The notes below the pieces were generated by a model that saw only the letters and a list, made by a program, of their open reading frames with translations, had not been told where the DNA came from and searched no databases. From the NCBI GenBank assembly GCA_012798135.1, contig JAAZNU010000254.1, positions 1 to 19,073 on the forward strand: a stretch of 19,073 nucleotides of DNA, written 5' to 3'. The stretch is from Veillonellaceae bacterium. Its GTDB lineage: Bacteria > Bacillota_C > Negativicutes > UBA1444. Shown piece after piece: positions 7,501 to 15,215 of the stretch; positions within the stretch are counted from its first letter, which is position 1; the number at the start of each line of letters is the position of its first letter. Made by a program: the position numbers and the translations under genes.

Positions 7501-10500
7501 CGTTCGAACCACCTTAAAGGGATAGAGTAGGGCAGAGAGAACCTGTAGTGCATCTTTCAAAGCCTGGGTTTCGATCTCCTGCTTGCTCAACCAGGCTTGA
7601 GCGGCAATACTCGCCTGATGGAAAGACCGCCCAACCAAATGCCAGTTGCGATATCTACTAGCCAGTGCAATAATTTCTTCACGGCTCTCCGCAGCGAAGG
7701 TCAGGTAAGCCAGGTTTGCGCTTTTATGAGGATCCAGCTTGATTTCCTGGCCCAGGGCGAAGATTGGGTCAAGCGATGCGCCCGTTGTGCCGGAGAGATA
7801 AGATTCTAAGATCATGGCAGCAGGGTTGCGCAAGGTCCGATCACGACCAATAAAACGATTACGGTCTGCTTCGTGTTGGGCAATCACCTGGCTGCCCTCG
7901 ACAATTAACATATGTCCCATGAAGATGGTGGGATCTTGTTTAGAGCGAGGCCGCCGTGTAAATATTTGTAAATTCAGGTCTGGTATGAACTCGCTTTCGA
8001 TAAAAAGCTTATTGAAAGCGGGGTGGCGGGAATCAGCAGCCTGTGGTGCGAGGATCACCTCTCCGTAAGAGGTCAGGCGTAGGTAGCGGGAATGGTCATT
8101 ATTATTGTGCAGGTGGATCCGACGAATCTCTACCGGATCTTCAGGTGTTACTGTAACTTCCATATTCGAAACAACACCCATTTCTGTACGGCGGAAAACG
8201 ACCATATGAGCGAAGTATGTAACCTGCACATCCTCCGTATCACCTGGAATAGGTTGGTGGCCCGCTGACCAGAGACTGCTTTCCTGCGTTTTGGATTGGT
8301 CTGTATTGAGGTTCTGTATATAGATCCATGACCCCCACGAATCTAAGGCGCCATCCGATTGCCAACGGGTCAGGTCAATACCTCGCCAGGAACTATAGCC
8401 GCCGCCCATATTAGAAACAAGCACTTTATAGCTGCCGTTGGAAAGTATATGCATTTGCGGTATCGGGGTTTTGATGGGCATTTTCCAGGGGATAATTTCT
8501 ACCTGGGCGATGGTTTGTTGTATACCTTTGACATCTACCGCATATGGGTTTTGAAGCGAAACTGACTGGGGTACTTGCTCTTGCAACAGCAGTTCAACGC
8601 TTTGAATGCGTGTGTCGCTGTGCATTCGCTGGATCATAATCTCTTCGTGAAAGAAGTTAGCCATCGCCATTAAGATCATACCCTGGTGGTGTGCCATGTA
8701 TTCGCCCACAACTGCCGAAGTTTCATCCAAAAGAAGCCGGTCGCTGGTGAAGTCCATCGACTCATAAACACCGTACAACCCGATCATGCTATTCTTATCC
8801 AGACTAGCGAGGTTGTGATAGACCGCACACGGGTCATGGCTAACCGCCATCAGCGAGGCATACGGTGCGATGACCAGATCATCGCTCAATCCGCGTTTAA
8901 AACCCAGTCCTGGTACGCCAAAAGCACGATACTGGTAATTCTGATTGGCATCGAACCGGTAAAAGCCCGACTCGGAAATTCCCCAAGGAACTCCCATTGT
9001 TTTACCATATGCGATTTGATGCCGAACTGCACCTTCGGTACTGTCGGCCAGGAGTGTGCCCGGGTAAGAACGCAAGAAAAGTGTGGGCATAAGGTACTCA
9101 AACATAGTCCCACTCCACGAAAGCAAAACGTATGAACCTTCTACCTGGGTAACTGGACGACCAAGGTGCAACCAGTGGGATTGCGGCACTTCACCTTTTG
9201 CAATAGCGACAATGGAAGCAATTCGGGCCTCTGAAGCCAATAAATCATAGTAATTTTGATCCAGTTGACCAGCATCGAGATTAAAACCAATATGAAAGAC
9301 GCGTCGTAGCAAGTGATAGAGAAAGTGGAAATCCATCTCGTTCACATATTGGTCAGCACGCGACATGATTTGTTGGAATTTCGATACCAACAAGCTCGAA
9401 TTTTTCTCAGCATAGGCCAGGGCCCGAACAAGCTCATCTAACCATTCCGTAGCTGTTTGTTCGTGATTGTTCTCCACGGATGGGGCAAGATCCTGAATAA
9501 CACTAACTGGAAAATCTTTTGCAAGTAGACCTCGAATAGTCAGGATATTGGAAAAAGCAGCCTCAGCATGCGCATGGATCTGCCAAGGGGCAGGGTTGAA
9601 GGGTAAATTTTCGCCCAATGCAGTCATTATCTGTAAATATTGAGGTTCTCGGAGCCTTGCGGGGATGTGATAGAACAATTGAATCCAGGGAACTAACTCG
9701 GTGATCGTGTGTTGCACGGTGACATGGTGTCGTTCAATCTGCGCGGCCACTTCTTGCAACTTCCCAAGGGTCTTAAGATTGAAAGCTGTATTGCCCACCT
9801 CAACCAGTTCCAAGAGCCGGCGAGAAAGATCTAACCAAAACGGCCCACTTATTTTCAAAAAGAGGAGATACCATCTTTCTGGCGTAGAGCGAACCGCCAT
9901 GATTTCGGTGTGAATTGCGTCGATCAATGTGTTTATTTCTACAACTTGTTGGCTGAACTCAGCCTTGTGCATATCTGTCAGTGTTTCGGTTAAATTGGAG
10001 AGTGTATCCAGATAGCCTTGCCATAAATCCCAATGAAAGATATGAGCCTCTGGCAAGGTCTTACACGCCCGGGCAAGGATGATCAGACTCGCGGCCAGAT
10101 TACCGCTATCTACTGTCGAAATATAGCGGGGATGGAGCGGTTGAAGCGTTAACGTGTCATACCAGTTCATGAAGTGGCCGCGAAAACGTTCCAAATGATC
10201 GAGTGTGTCCATCGTAGCAAGCAGTCGAGTTGCCAGCCCAATCTGATTTAGATAACCAAGGTCGTAGGCCGCCAGGGTCGAAGTCAAGAGCAGCCCTATA
10301 TTCGTTGGCGAGGTGCGGTGCGCCACCCTTTGGACGGGAAACTCCTGGTAGTGATCGGGTGGCAGCCAGTGGTCTTCAGGGCCGACAAATTGTTCAAAGA
10401 AACCCCAAGTACGCCTGGTAACCCGGCGTAAGAGGTAGATCTCTTCTTCACTTAAGGAAACTTTGCTTTTTGTGATCGGGTCATTGACCCACAACATGAT

Positions 10501-13479
10501 AACTGGAGAAGAAACCCAAAGCAGAAGAACCGGTGAAGCAAAAATCAAAGCTGGCGTCAGTTCAAACATTGTAAGGCCAGCACCGAGTTGAACATAAATT
10601 GTGAGAATCAAAGCCAGTAGTGCAGAAGCGCTCATTTTCTGCCACGCAACTTTGCGCCAGTTTCGCAAGTTAAATGATCGAGCGGTTTGGGCAGCAGTCG
10701 TCCATTGTAGAAGATTGAAACGGTTGATATATAGGCGGTAGAGTGTCATCAGAACCGCATTGGTGGAGATATAGGCTTCATAGGGTAGGAAAGCGATCGC
10801 CAATAGCCAGCGGGGTATGTTCCACCACAAAGGACGCAGAGCCAGCCCTACATATTCTCCATCAATGATTTTCAATCCACTGTGGGCCAAGCCAGTTAAC
10901 AAGGGGGTTCCCAGAGAGAGTAAAACTACCCCTGTCCAAAGTCCGGCGAGATCGGGAAGCAAGACCAGACCAAAAGTGAAGATAAACAGCAGGGCCGGGG
11001 CAAGAAGCGATCGGCGCAGATTATCGAACATCTTCCATCGATCGATCCATGAGAAAGCCAGTCCATCCCGGTTGCGGCGCAGCAACCATGGCAGGAGTTG
11101 CCAATCCCCTCGGACCCATCGTCTCTGGCGCATAACCTGGATAAAGTAATTCTGCGGGTAATCTTCGATCATAGTGATATCAGTCACCAGACCAGCACGG
11201 CCCATCAGACCTTCCAGCAGGTCATGACTGAGCACGGTGTTTTCCGGGATGCGCTTCTCCACGCTGCGTTCAAAGGCGTCCACATCATAAATGCCTTTGC
11301 CAACATAGCTTCCTTCACCAAACAGGTCCTGGTAAGCGTCAGAAACCGCCAGCGAGTACAAATCCAGACCGGCATCGCCTGCAAAAAGACGCGTAAACCA
11401 GGAGTGGTTGGTACTTTTCGGGTGGATCTCCATACGAGGCTGCAAAACCGTATAACCTGCAACCACCTGACCAGTCCTATCATCAAACACAGCCCGGTTC
11501 AGTGGGTGAGCAAGCGTTGCAGCCAAACGGCATGCCGCCCCGCGTGGTAGGATGGTGTCTGTATCGAGGGTTATCACAAAACTCACCTGCTGCAAAGCAC
11601 ATCCACTTTCATTCTCGTCATCCGTCAATGTGATGAATGAAAGATTTTTGGCCCCACGCAGAAGAAGGTTTAGTTCGTGAAGCTTACCACGCTTACGTTC
11701 CCAACCGATCCATTTTCTTTCGGATGGATTCCAAGACCGTTTTCGGTGTAAGAAATAAAAGAGATTGCTGCCAGAACGGCCTTCATCCTCTTCTTGTCCA
11801 TCTTCTTCAATACCCTTGGCATGGTTTTCATCATAAGGAGTTTTACTATATTTTGTGTTCAAACGGGCAATCAAAGATACAGCGTATTGAACGAGGTCTG
11901 CATCTTCTGGCAAGATTTCACTATTTGCGTCGGAAAAGTCGGTTAACAAAGCGAAGAGCAGGCCGGGCTCAGGGTTACGCAGATAATGTAATTCGAGTTG
12001 GTGAACAAGCGAATCGATATCTTTGTGGCTCGAGATCATTGCAGGGATGACTACGATCGTTTGGAATGGGTCGGGGATCCGATCTTCAAAGTCAAGTTTC
12101 GGCAGGACCCTGGGAGGGATCAACAATGTTATGAGCCAATTAACCACACTGGTAGAGATAGTCAGCATCGGAATCAACAATGCGAAACAAAGCAACAAAA
12201 CTGCGATCGACTGCCCTTCACCCACGAATAATTCTGGCAGATGGATTGTGAGCGCAAGGGGTAGCGAGACAAGAATGACGAACAACAGGATGCTGGAAAA
12301 ATAAAGAGCGCTGGCATGTAAAAATACCCAACGCTTGAACCTTGTTTTGGTCTTTGGTCGAAAGCCGATTCTCTGTTCAAGCACAGACCGACCTTCCCCA
12401 AACAGATATTCACCGACATGCGCTACTCGGTTTGAGAAATGAAAATTCTCCGGAGTGCTCGCTTGTTTACTATATCCGGCAGTGATCGAAGGACTTACAT
12501 CGTGGGTTGAGGCAGGCACCTGAATATCCTGCAAATTAGCTACCCGGTCCAACATAGTGGAGCGAGCCAGGTTAAGCGTGATCTCGGCCAGATCAATCTC
12601 CGCGTGCCCGCTGGCAAAAGCGAGTGCTTCGATCTCAGCGCGATACAAATCACGGGTTTTAAAATCCATCTGGGCATATATCCCTGCTGGATCCCCGTGC
12701 AGTTTTTGTTCTACGCAACTTATGGTTTCAAAGAAGCTGTTCCAATCCTGTTCCGATATCGCTCGTAAGCTGAGGATAATATTCGCGATATTATCATTGT
12801 TTTCGGCTTCGCTTACAGTGGTCTCATCAACTGATAATTCGTCGCCAGTCCATCGTAAAAATGGAATCGCTCCGGGTAGACTGGGGAGTTTTGAGGGCTG
12901 TATCGCCAAAACAAGCGCATGTGCCAGAAACTCAATCAGGCCATAGCGCAAGAATATTGGTAATGCCCACAACTCACCGATGGTGAGCGGGACGGTTTCT
13001 TGGAATTGGATAAGAATGGTCTTTAGATCGATTGGATCAAATAAAAAATGTTGATATTGGAGCACAGCCCGGGCAATGGCGTAAATTCGTGGAAGGTCTT
13101 TCATTGGACCATTCTTTAATTTTGGTAATTGCTTGTAGTATCCGGGCGGTAAATCCTCTTCGATTTGCTGTAAGGCCTGACGGATGATGTAATAGTTATC
13201 CAGGATCCATTCTGATGCATAAGTAAGGGCAATCTTTTGTTGAGAGGCTTTACGGAAGTTTTCATGGGCTTCTGCCAGCCAGGATTTATATAACGCGAAA
13301 TCGCGCTCCGATGCATCACGGGCCGGAAAGGCCGCATTATAATTACTATTTGGCGTATTTCGTATGATCTCCTGATAACTTCTGATCAGAGCCAGCACAA
13401 AATTATGTGTCTGGTCCAAATTAGATATAGGCGCTGCAGAGGTTTGGTCCATACTTAGGGTGCTGCGGTCATCAGGCAT
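4582..13479 (-). CDS. ndvB: Cyclic beta-1,2-glucan synthase (NdvB/ChvB type)
   Basis: A 2965-residue membrane enzyme that makes cyclic beta-1,2-glucan from UDP-glucose; family members are about 2800-2900 residues long. An N-terminal cytosolic region (1-380) precedes membrane segments at about 387-410 and 425-465. The glycosyltransferase (GT84) domain has DTD at 639-641, the HDLLEG block and RQRRW ending at Trp788. More membrane helices lie at about 823-853, 880-903 and 947-996. The glucoamylase-like cyclisation domain (PF10091, GH189-like) is at about 1430-1640 (SWSGTMFEYLMP near 1455, STEGAVRHQIAYG). Two GH94 N-terminal-type modules start near 1670 and 2190. The GH94 phosphorylase-like catalytic domain follows, with GAFGFRDQLQD (Asp2512) and GDWND (Asp2643/Asp2646), the motif carrying the family's general acid. 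In known enzymes this part trims chain length by phosphorolysis. The start lies 2 nt after the uspA stop with no clear ribosome site, implying translational coupling. All modules are intact. Confidence 0.95.
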   Translation of the reverse strand: MPDDRSTLSMDQTSAAPISNLDQTHNFVLALIRSYQEIIRNTPNSNYNAAFPARDASERDFALYKSWLAEAHENFRKASQQKIALTYASEWILDNYYIIRQALQQIEEDLPPGYYKQLPKLKNGPMKDLPRIYAIARAVLQYQHFLFDPIDLKTILIQFQETVPLTIGELWALPIFLRYGLIEFLAHALVLAIQPSKLPSLPGAIPFLRWTGDELSVDETTVSEAENNDNIANIILSLRAISEQDWNSFFETISCVEQKLHGDPAGIYAQMDFKTRDLYRAEIEALAFASGHAEIDLAEITLNLARSTMLDRVANLQDIQVPASTHDVSPSITAGYSKQASTPENFHFSNRVAHVGEYLFGEGRSVLEQRIGFRPKTKTRFKRWVFLHASALYFSSILLFVILVSLPLALTIHLPELFVGEGQSIAVLLLCFALLIPMLTISTSVVNWLITLLIPPRVLPKLDFEDRIPDPFQTIVVIPAMISSHKDIDSLVHQLELHYLRNPEPGLLFALLTDFSDANSEILPEDADLVQYAVSLIARLNTKYSKTPYDENHAKGIEEDGQEEDEGRSGSNLFYFLHRKRSWNPSERKWIGWERKRGKLHELNLLLRGAKNLSFITLTDDENESGCALQQVSFVITLDTDTILPRGAACRLAATLAHPLNRAVFDDRTGQVVAGYTVLQPRMEIHPKSTNHSWFTRLFAGDAGLDLYSLAVSDAYQDLFGEGSYVGKGIYDVDAFERSVEKRIPENTVLSHDLLEGLMGRAGLVTDITMIEDYPQNYFIQVMRQRRWVRGDWQLLPWLLRRNRDGLAFSWIDRWKMFDNLRRSLLAPALLFIFTFGLVLLPDLAGLWTGVVLLSLGTPLLTGLAHSGLKIIDGEYVGLALRPLWWNIPRWLLAIAFLPYEAYISTNAVLMTLYRLYINRFNLLQWTTAAQTARSFNLRNWRKVAWQKMSASALLALILTIYVQLGAGLTMFELTPALIFASPVLLLWVSSPVIMLWVNDPITKSKVSLSEEEIYLLRRVTRRTWGFFEQFVGPEDHWLPPDHYQEFPVQRVAHRTSPTNIGLLLTSTLAAYDLGYLNQIGLATRLLATMDTLDHLERFRGHFMNWYDTLTLQPLHPRYISTVDSGNLAASLIILARACKTLPEAHIFHWDLWQGYLDTLSNLTETLTDMHKAEFSQQVVEINTLIDAIHTEIMAVRSTPERWYLLFLKISGPFWLDLSRRLLELVEVGNTAFNLKTLGKLQEVAAQIERHHVTVQHTITELVPWIQLFYHIPARLREPQYLQIMTALGENLPFNPAPWQIHAHAEAAFSNILTIRGLLAKDFPVSVIQDLAPSVENNHEQTATEWLDELVRALAYAEKNSSLLVSKFQQIMSRADQYVNEMDFHFLYHLLRRVFHIGFNLDAGQLDQNYYDLLASEARIASIVAIAKGEVPQSHWLHLGRPVTQVEGSYVLLSWSGTMFEYLMPTLFLRSYPGTLLADSTEGAVRHQIAYGKTMGVPWGISESGFYRFDANQNYQYRAFGVPGLGFKRGLSDDLVIAPYASLMAVSHDPCAVYHNLASLDKNSMIGLYGVYESMDFTSDRLLLDETSAVVGEYMAHHQGMILMAMANFFHEEIMIQRMHSDTRIQSVELLLQEQVPQSVSLQNPYAVDVKGIQQTIAQVEIIPWKMPIKTPIPQMHILSNGSYKVLVSNMGGGYSSWRGIDLTRWQSDGALDSWGSWIYIQNLNTDQSKTQESSLWSAGHQPIPGDTEDVQVTYFAHMVVFRRTEMGVVSNMEVTVTPEDPVEIRRIHLHNNNDHSRYLRLTSYGEVILAPQAADSRHPAFNKLFIESEFIPDLNLQIFTRRPRSKQDPTIFMGHMLIVEGSQVIAQHEADRNRFIGRDRTLRNPAAMILESYLSGTTGASLDPIFALGQEIKLDPHKSANLAYLTFAAESREEIIALASRYRNWHLVGRSFHQASIAAQAWLSKQEIETQALKDALQVLSALLYPFKVVRTMPEVIAANRLGQSGLWRFGISGDYPIMLIELDNPKQVDLGREVLQVYKFLRNRQFMIDVVFLNCQKTDYGAELNGMLLRLVGKMDSDGNLNQRGGIYILYSDQMRSDERILLQTSARVLLDGANGSLSNQMPGYSIQVHHLPDFMPTRQAEMPVNAASSPQSFPLEKKDALQFFNGFGGFGADGSEYIIELPPGKTTPAPWVNVIGYPEFGFMVSEAGSQCTWAVNSGENRLTPWSNDPVCDPSGEVLYLRDEETGEVWTPTPLPAHSGQPYRITHGAGYTIFENNSHGLRQCLTLFANPEDPVKIIHLKIENTLAYPRRITATQYVEWVLGITHATSMAFIIPEYDPTLECFLASNPYNAEFGARVAFLMASKTIHGLTADRTEFLGRGGTYNSPAALHRLGLETRITAGEDPCAVLQIHLDLLPDGTEEIYFVLGQGNDREQALALAKKYHDPAHVGAAYERTRAFWIRLLGAVQVHTPEPAFDLVMNQWMLYQTLSCRLWGRTGFYQSSGAFGFRDQLQDVLALLPIEPAITRGQILNAAQHQFEAGDVMHWWHPPSGRGVRTRISDDLLWLPYTTALYIKTTGDIGILDEKIAFLRAAPLGKGEEERYSEYPQAEQPLSLLEHCLRAIEKGATRGPHGLPLIGTGDWNDGLNRVGEKGQGESIWLAWFTCDVLNRFVAVCELVGNTETALRYKALASEYATAVEQSAWDGDWYKRAFYDDGSPMGSNLDTECKIDAIAQSWSVLSGVGDHQRSRRAMQSVMDRLVRPKDRLSLLFTPPFNKTPRDPGYIKGYLPGIRENGGQYTHAATWTAWAFAILGDGKSAEMLFDLINPISRSSTIEKATVYRSEPYVVCADIYSLSPYVGRGGWTWYTGSAGWMYRLGLEAILGFYLDGGILHIDPVIPPEWDKFEIRYRFGETLYLIEVQNPEHVTTHIKHMILDGRLLKDGYIPVVDDLQEHQVVMTMGKKE

Positions 13480-13481
13480 AT

Positions 13482-14534
13482 TTATCGTCTACCGGTTTTT
13501 TCAGCGGCAACCGCGGAAGCGGTGAGCCGCACTTGCGAAAGAGGAATATCCTGAATGACCAACAGGGATTTATTGCCAAACTCGATGGAATTGCGGGTGA
13601 CACTTCCATACGGATAGGTTAAATGCCCAGAATAACCGTGGGCACTCATCACTACCAGATCAATATTTTCCTGTTCGGCTAATTCCTGGATGGCAGAAGA
13701 AATATTCTTGCTCTCAACGACGCGGGTTTCACTTTCGACTGGTAAACGAAGTTTCATCTCGCTTAAATAAGCCAGCACTGCTTGCCGACTCACGTGCAAT
13801 AATTGTTCGGAGAGTCGATGAATCTCAACCGGATAAGGCGCCGGAATAGGGATTTCTGGTGGGCTAATGACAGATGCAAGAAGAAGCTTTGGTACCCATT
13901 CGTCACCATCTGCAATTTGCATTTCCGACTCTTGCATTTCATTTTCTGCCTTTGGCGCGCGTTCCGTCCCCCCTTTTGCCAGCACAATTGCAGGAGAAAA
14001 AGCGCACTCCGCCCGACGTGAACTGTCAATCGGGAGGAGAATGCGGCGATAATGGGTGGTTTCATCCGTTTCTCCGGGTAGATCATAAGAACGAATAATG
14101 AGCAAGGGGAGATAAATCAGATCGATAACTTTTTGGATTACACTGCTCATCCCCCAACGACTTAATCCCCCGGATCCATGAGAGCTTATAACGAGTAAAT
14201 CTACTTTCATATTATGTGCAAAATCAATAATGTTTTCCGCTGTTCTCCCCTCAAGAACAGCATATTCGACCCGCTCTTCGGGGTGCTTCTCTGTAGCAAT
14301 TAAATGATCACGAATACGTGATGCAACACTTTGCATATACATATCCGCTTCTGCTTTGCGAAGCTGCCAGCTCAGTGGATCGGTGGGAAACTGGTTTTCA
14401 AAATCTGTAGCAACCTCCAAGACTCGCAAAAGAACTATTTTTGCCCCAAAGATCCGGGCAAATTGTTCGGCATGTGGGATTGCTCGTTCAGCTAGAAGAG
14501 AACCATCCAGGGGGATCAGGATGCGATTGAACAT
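13482..14534 (-). CDS. Tandem universal stress protein (UspA family)
   Basis: A 350-residue protein of two fused Usp domains. Domain 1 (about 1-148) opens with FNRILIPLDGS and ends with SSHGSGGLSRWGMSSV...PLLIIR. Domain 2 (about 160-335) opens with YRRILLPIDSS and ends with SAHGYSGHLTYPYGSVTRNSIEFGNKSLLVI. These glycine-rich loops correspond to the nucleotide-binding segment of ATP-binding Usp proteins; in domain 1 the usual LGSV is MSSV. Domain 2 carries a charged insertion rich in Glu/Lys/Met. I chose the ATG at 14534 because GGAG lies 7 nt upstream and the Usp fold starts there; a 21-residue longer reading from 14597 begins inside a palindrome and is unlikely. The stop codon lies 2 nt before the cyclic glucan synthase gene, so the two are one operon and Usp may tie glucan synthesis to stress or energy state (inference). 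Confidence 0.92.
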   Translation of the reverse strand: MFNRILIPLDGSLLAERAIPHAEQFARIFGAKIVLLRVLEVATDFENQFPTDPLSWQLRKAEADMYMQSVASRIRDHLIATEKHPEERVEYAVLEGRTAENIIDFAHNMKVDLLVISSHGSGGLSRWGMSSVIQKVIDLIYLPLLIIRSYDLPGETDETTHYRRILLPIDSSRRAECAFSPAIVLAKGGTERAPKAENEMQESEMQIADGDEWVPKLLLASVISPPEIPIPAPYPVEIHRLSEQLLHVSRQAVLAYLSEMKLRLPVESETRVVESKNISSAIQELAEQENIDLVVMSAHGYSGHLTYPYGSVTRNSIEFGNKSLLVIQDIPLSQVRLTASAVAAEKTGRR

Positions 14535-14596
14535 ATAAAGACTCCGTTCTATGAAAATGTAATAAACCTCAGTCCGGGTTAGGGAAAAAGGGCTCA

Positions 14597-14643
14597 TTAT
14601 TGGTTCATTTATGGCAGCGAAGCTGCCATAAATGAACCAATAA
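14597..14643. repeat. Perfect 47-nt palindrome with GCGAAGC apex
   Basis: Two 22-nt arms (14597-14618 and 14622-14643) are exact reverse complements around a 3-nt GAA loop. On the plus strand the tip reads GCGAAGC, a heptamer known to form an exceptionally stable DNA mini-hairpin. In minus-strand RNA the stem lies 62 nt before the uspA start codon, and a CCCTTTTT stretch follows a few nt after it. It could be a leader terminator/attenuator, an mRNA stability element, or a single-strand DNA structure such as a REP-like or transposon-related palindrome. No protein-coding explanation is visible. Confidence 0.9.
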
Positions 14644-14721
14644 CACCTTTATCCCGAGCTGGCGTTAATAATATGTGCGGATAAGAGAAACCGATATTGC
14701 GCGATTGTATTCGTATTCGAA

Positions 14722-14787
14722 TTAACCATACTCAACTGTGTCGTATGCACCGGTCACAATAGCGGTTTTCTCAAGAAAAGCAAACAT
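14722..14787 (-). CDS. 21-residue putative leader peptide
   Basis: A short ORF beginning MFAFLEKTAIV and ending DTVEYG before TAA. Support comes from a strong GGAGG ribosome site 6 nt before the ATG and from its place in the leader of uspA, after a terminator-like hairpin and before the long palindrome. It has no run of a single amino acid that would mark a classic amino-acid attenuator, and no membrane segment. It may be a regulatory leader peptide, a small protein, or a chance ORF. No family is recognised. Confidence 0.4.
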   Translation of the reverse strand: MFAFLEKTAIVTGAYDTVEYG

Positions 14788-14803
14788 TCGATACCTCCAA
14801 CTT

Positions 14804-14838
14804 AAAACTCTCCCCTGGACTACTTTACCAAAGGAGAG
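14804..14838 (-). terminator. Terminator-like hairpin in the uspA leader
   Basis: In minus-strand RNA, positions 14838-14828 pair with 14818-14808 over 11 bp around a 9-nt loop and are followed by UUUU (14807-14804). Two of the pairs are G-U wobbles that become A-C mismatches on the plus strand, which suggests the functional RNA is the minus strand. It lies just before the GGAGG of the 21-codon ORF, as expected for an attenuator or the end of an upstream small transcript. The U-tract is short. Confidence 0.5.
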
Positions 14839-14844
14839 CTATAC

Positions 14845-14940
14845 ATGTCCCAGATAATTTCTATAAAATTTCTACAAAATTCCGGTCGTACACCAAATTT
14901 TTTCTCTACCGCATTTCAGTTTGCAATCAGATACTTCTGA
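14845..14940 (+). CDS. 31-residue putative small protein
   Basis: A short ORF starting MSQIISIKFLQNSG and ending AFQFAIRYF before TGA. AAGGAGAG lies about 7 nt before the ATG at a workable distance. The peptide is hydrophobic, aromatic-rich and basic, and resembles no family I know. That ribosome site is also one arm of the minus-strand hairpin at 14808-14838, so the match may be a by-product of the hairpin. It is listed as a weak candidate only. Confidence 0.25.
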   Translation: MSQIISIKFLQNSGRTPNFFSTAFQFAIRYF

Positions 14941-15137
14941 ATTTCGCAAAATCGAATTCCCATATACATATAGTAGTAGTTGGAATGCGGTAGCGGGTAA
15001 TAACCTTGATGTGACCAAATCCACGCCAACGATCAATTGATGGCGAAGATGTATAATAAAAGTAGTCTTGAAACAGCCCTGTACAGTGCTTAGATAGACG
15101 AAGCATCTCCACCAGCCATCTTACAATTCCATCACGC

Positions 15138-15170
15138 AAACGTAGAGATGACTCCTGCTCTACGTTTTTT
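15138..15170 (+). terminator. Intrinsic terminator upstream of the kinase gene
   Basis: A perfect 10-bp stem AAACGTAGAG/CTCTACGTTT (15138-15147 with 15158-15167) has a 10-nt loop and a run of six T at 15165-15170. It is a textbook plus-strand terminator, 45 nt before the kinase start. With no clear gene upstream on this strand, it either ends a small RNA (perhaps starting after the TATAAT at 15052-15057) or acts as an attenuator in the kinase leader. Confidence 0.8.
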
Positions 15171-15215
15171 ACTCATTAAGGATTTTGTCTTGTTTTTTAG
15201 GTTTGGTGTCATCGT

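Larger units (their letters stand above)
14535..15215. other. Structured divergent intergenic region
   Basis: This 681-bp gap separates the minus-strand uspA operon from the plus-strand kinase operon and holds no conventional gene. It contains two short ORFs with good ribosome sites (minus 14722-14787, plus 14845-14940), a perfect long palindrome (14597-14643), a hairpin with a U-tract on the minus strand (14804-14838), a canonical intrinsic terminator on the plus strand (15138-15170), a perfect TATAAT at 15052-15057 and the 8-bp palindrome CTGTACAG at 15079-15086. The remainder is AT-rich, with a near-direct repeat (ATTTCTATAAA/ATTTCTACAAA) around 14858-14879. Confidence 0.7.

Noticed and set aside
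14535..14597. A 21-residue N-terminal extension of the Usp protein
   Set aside because: The upstream start lies at the edge of the long palindrome and lacks a ribosome site, while GGAG fits the ATG at 14534, where the Usp fold begins.
14927..15139. A 70-residue minus-strand frame starting with TTG in the divergent intergenic region
   Set aside because: It has no ribosome site, no recognisable motif, and overlaps the terminator and palindrome on the other strand. It is probably a chance open frame.
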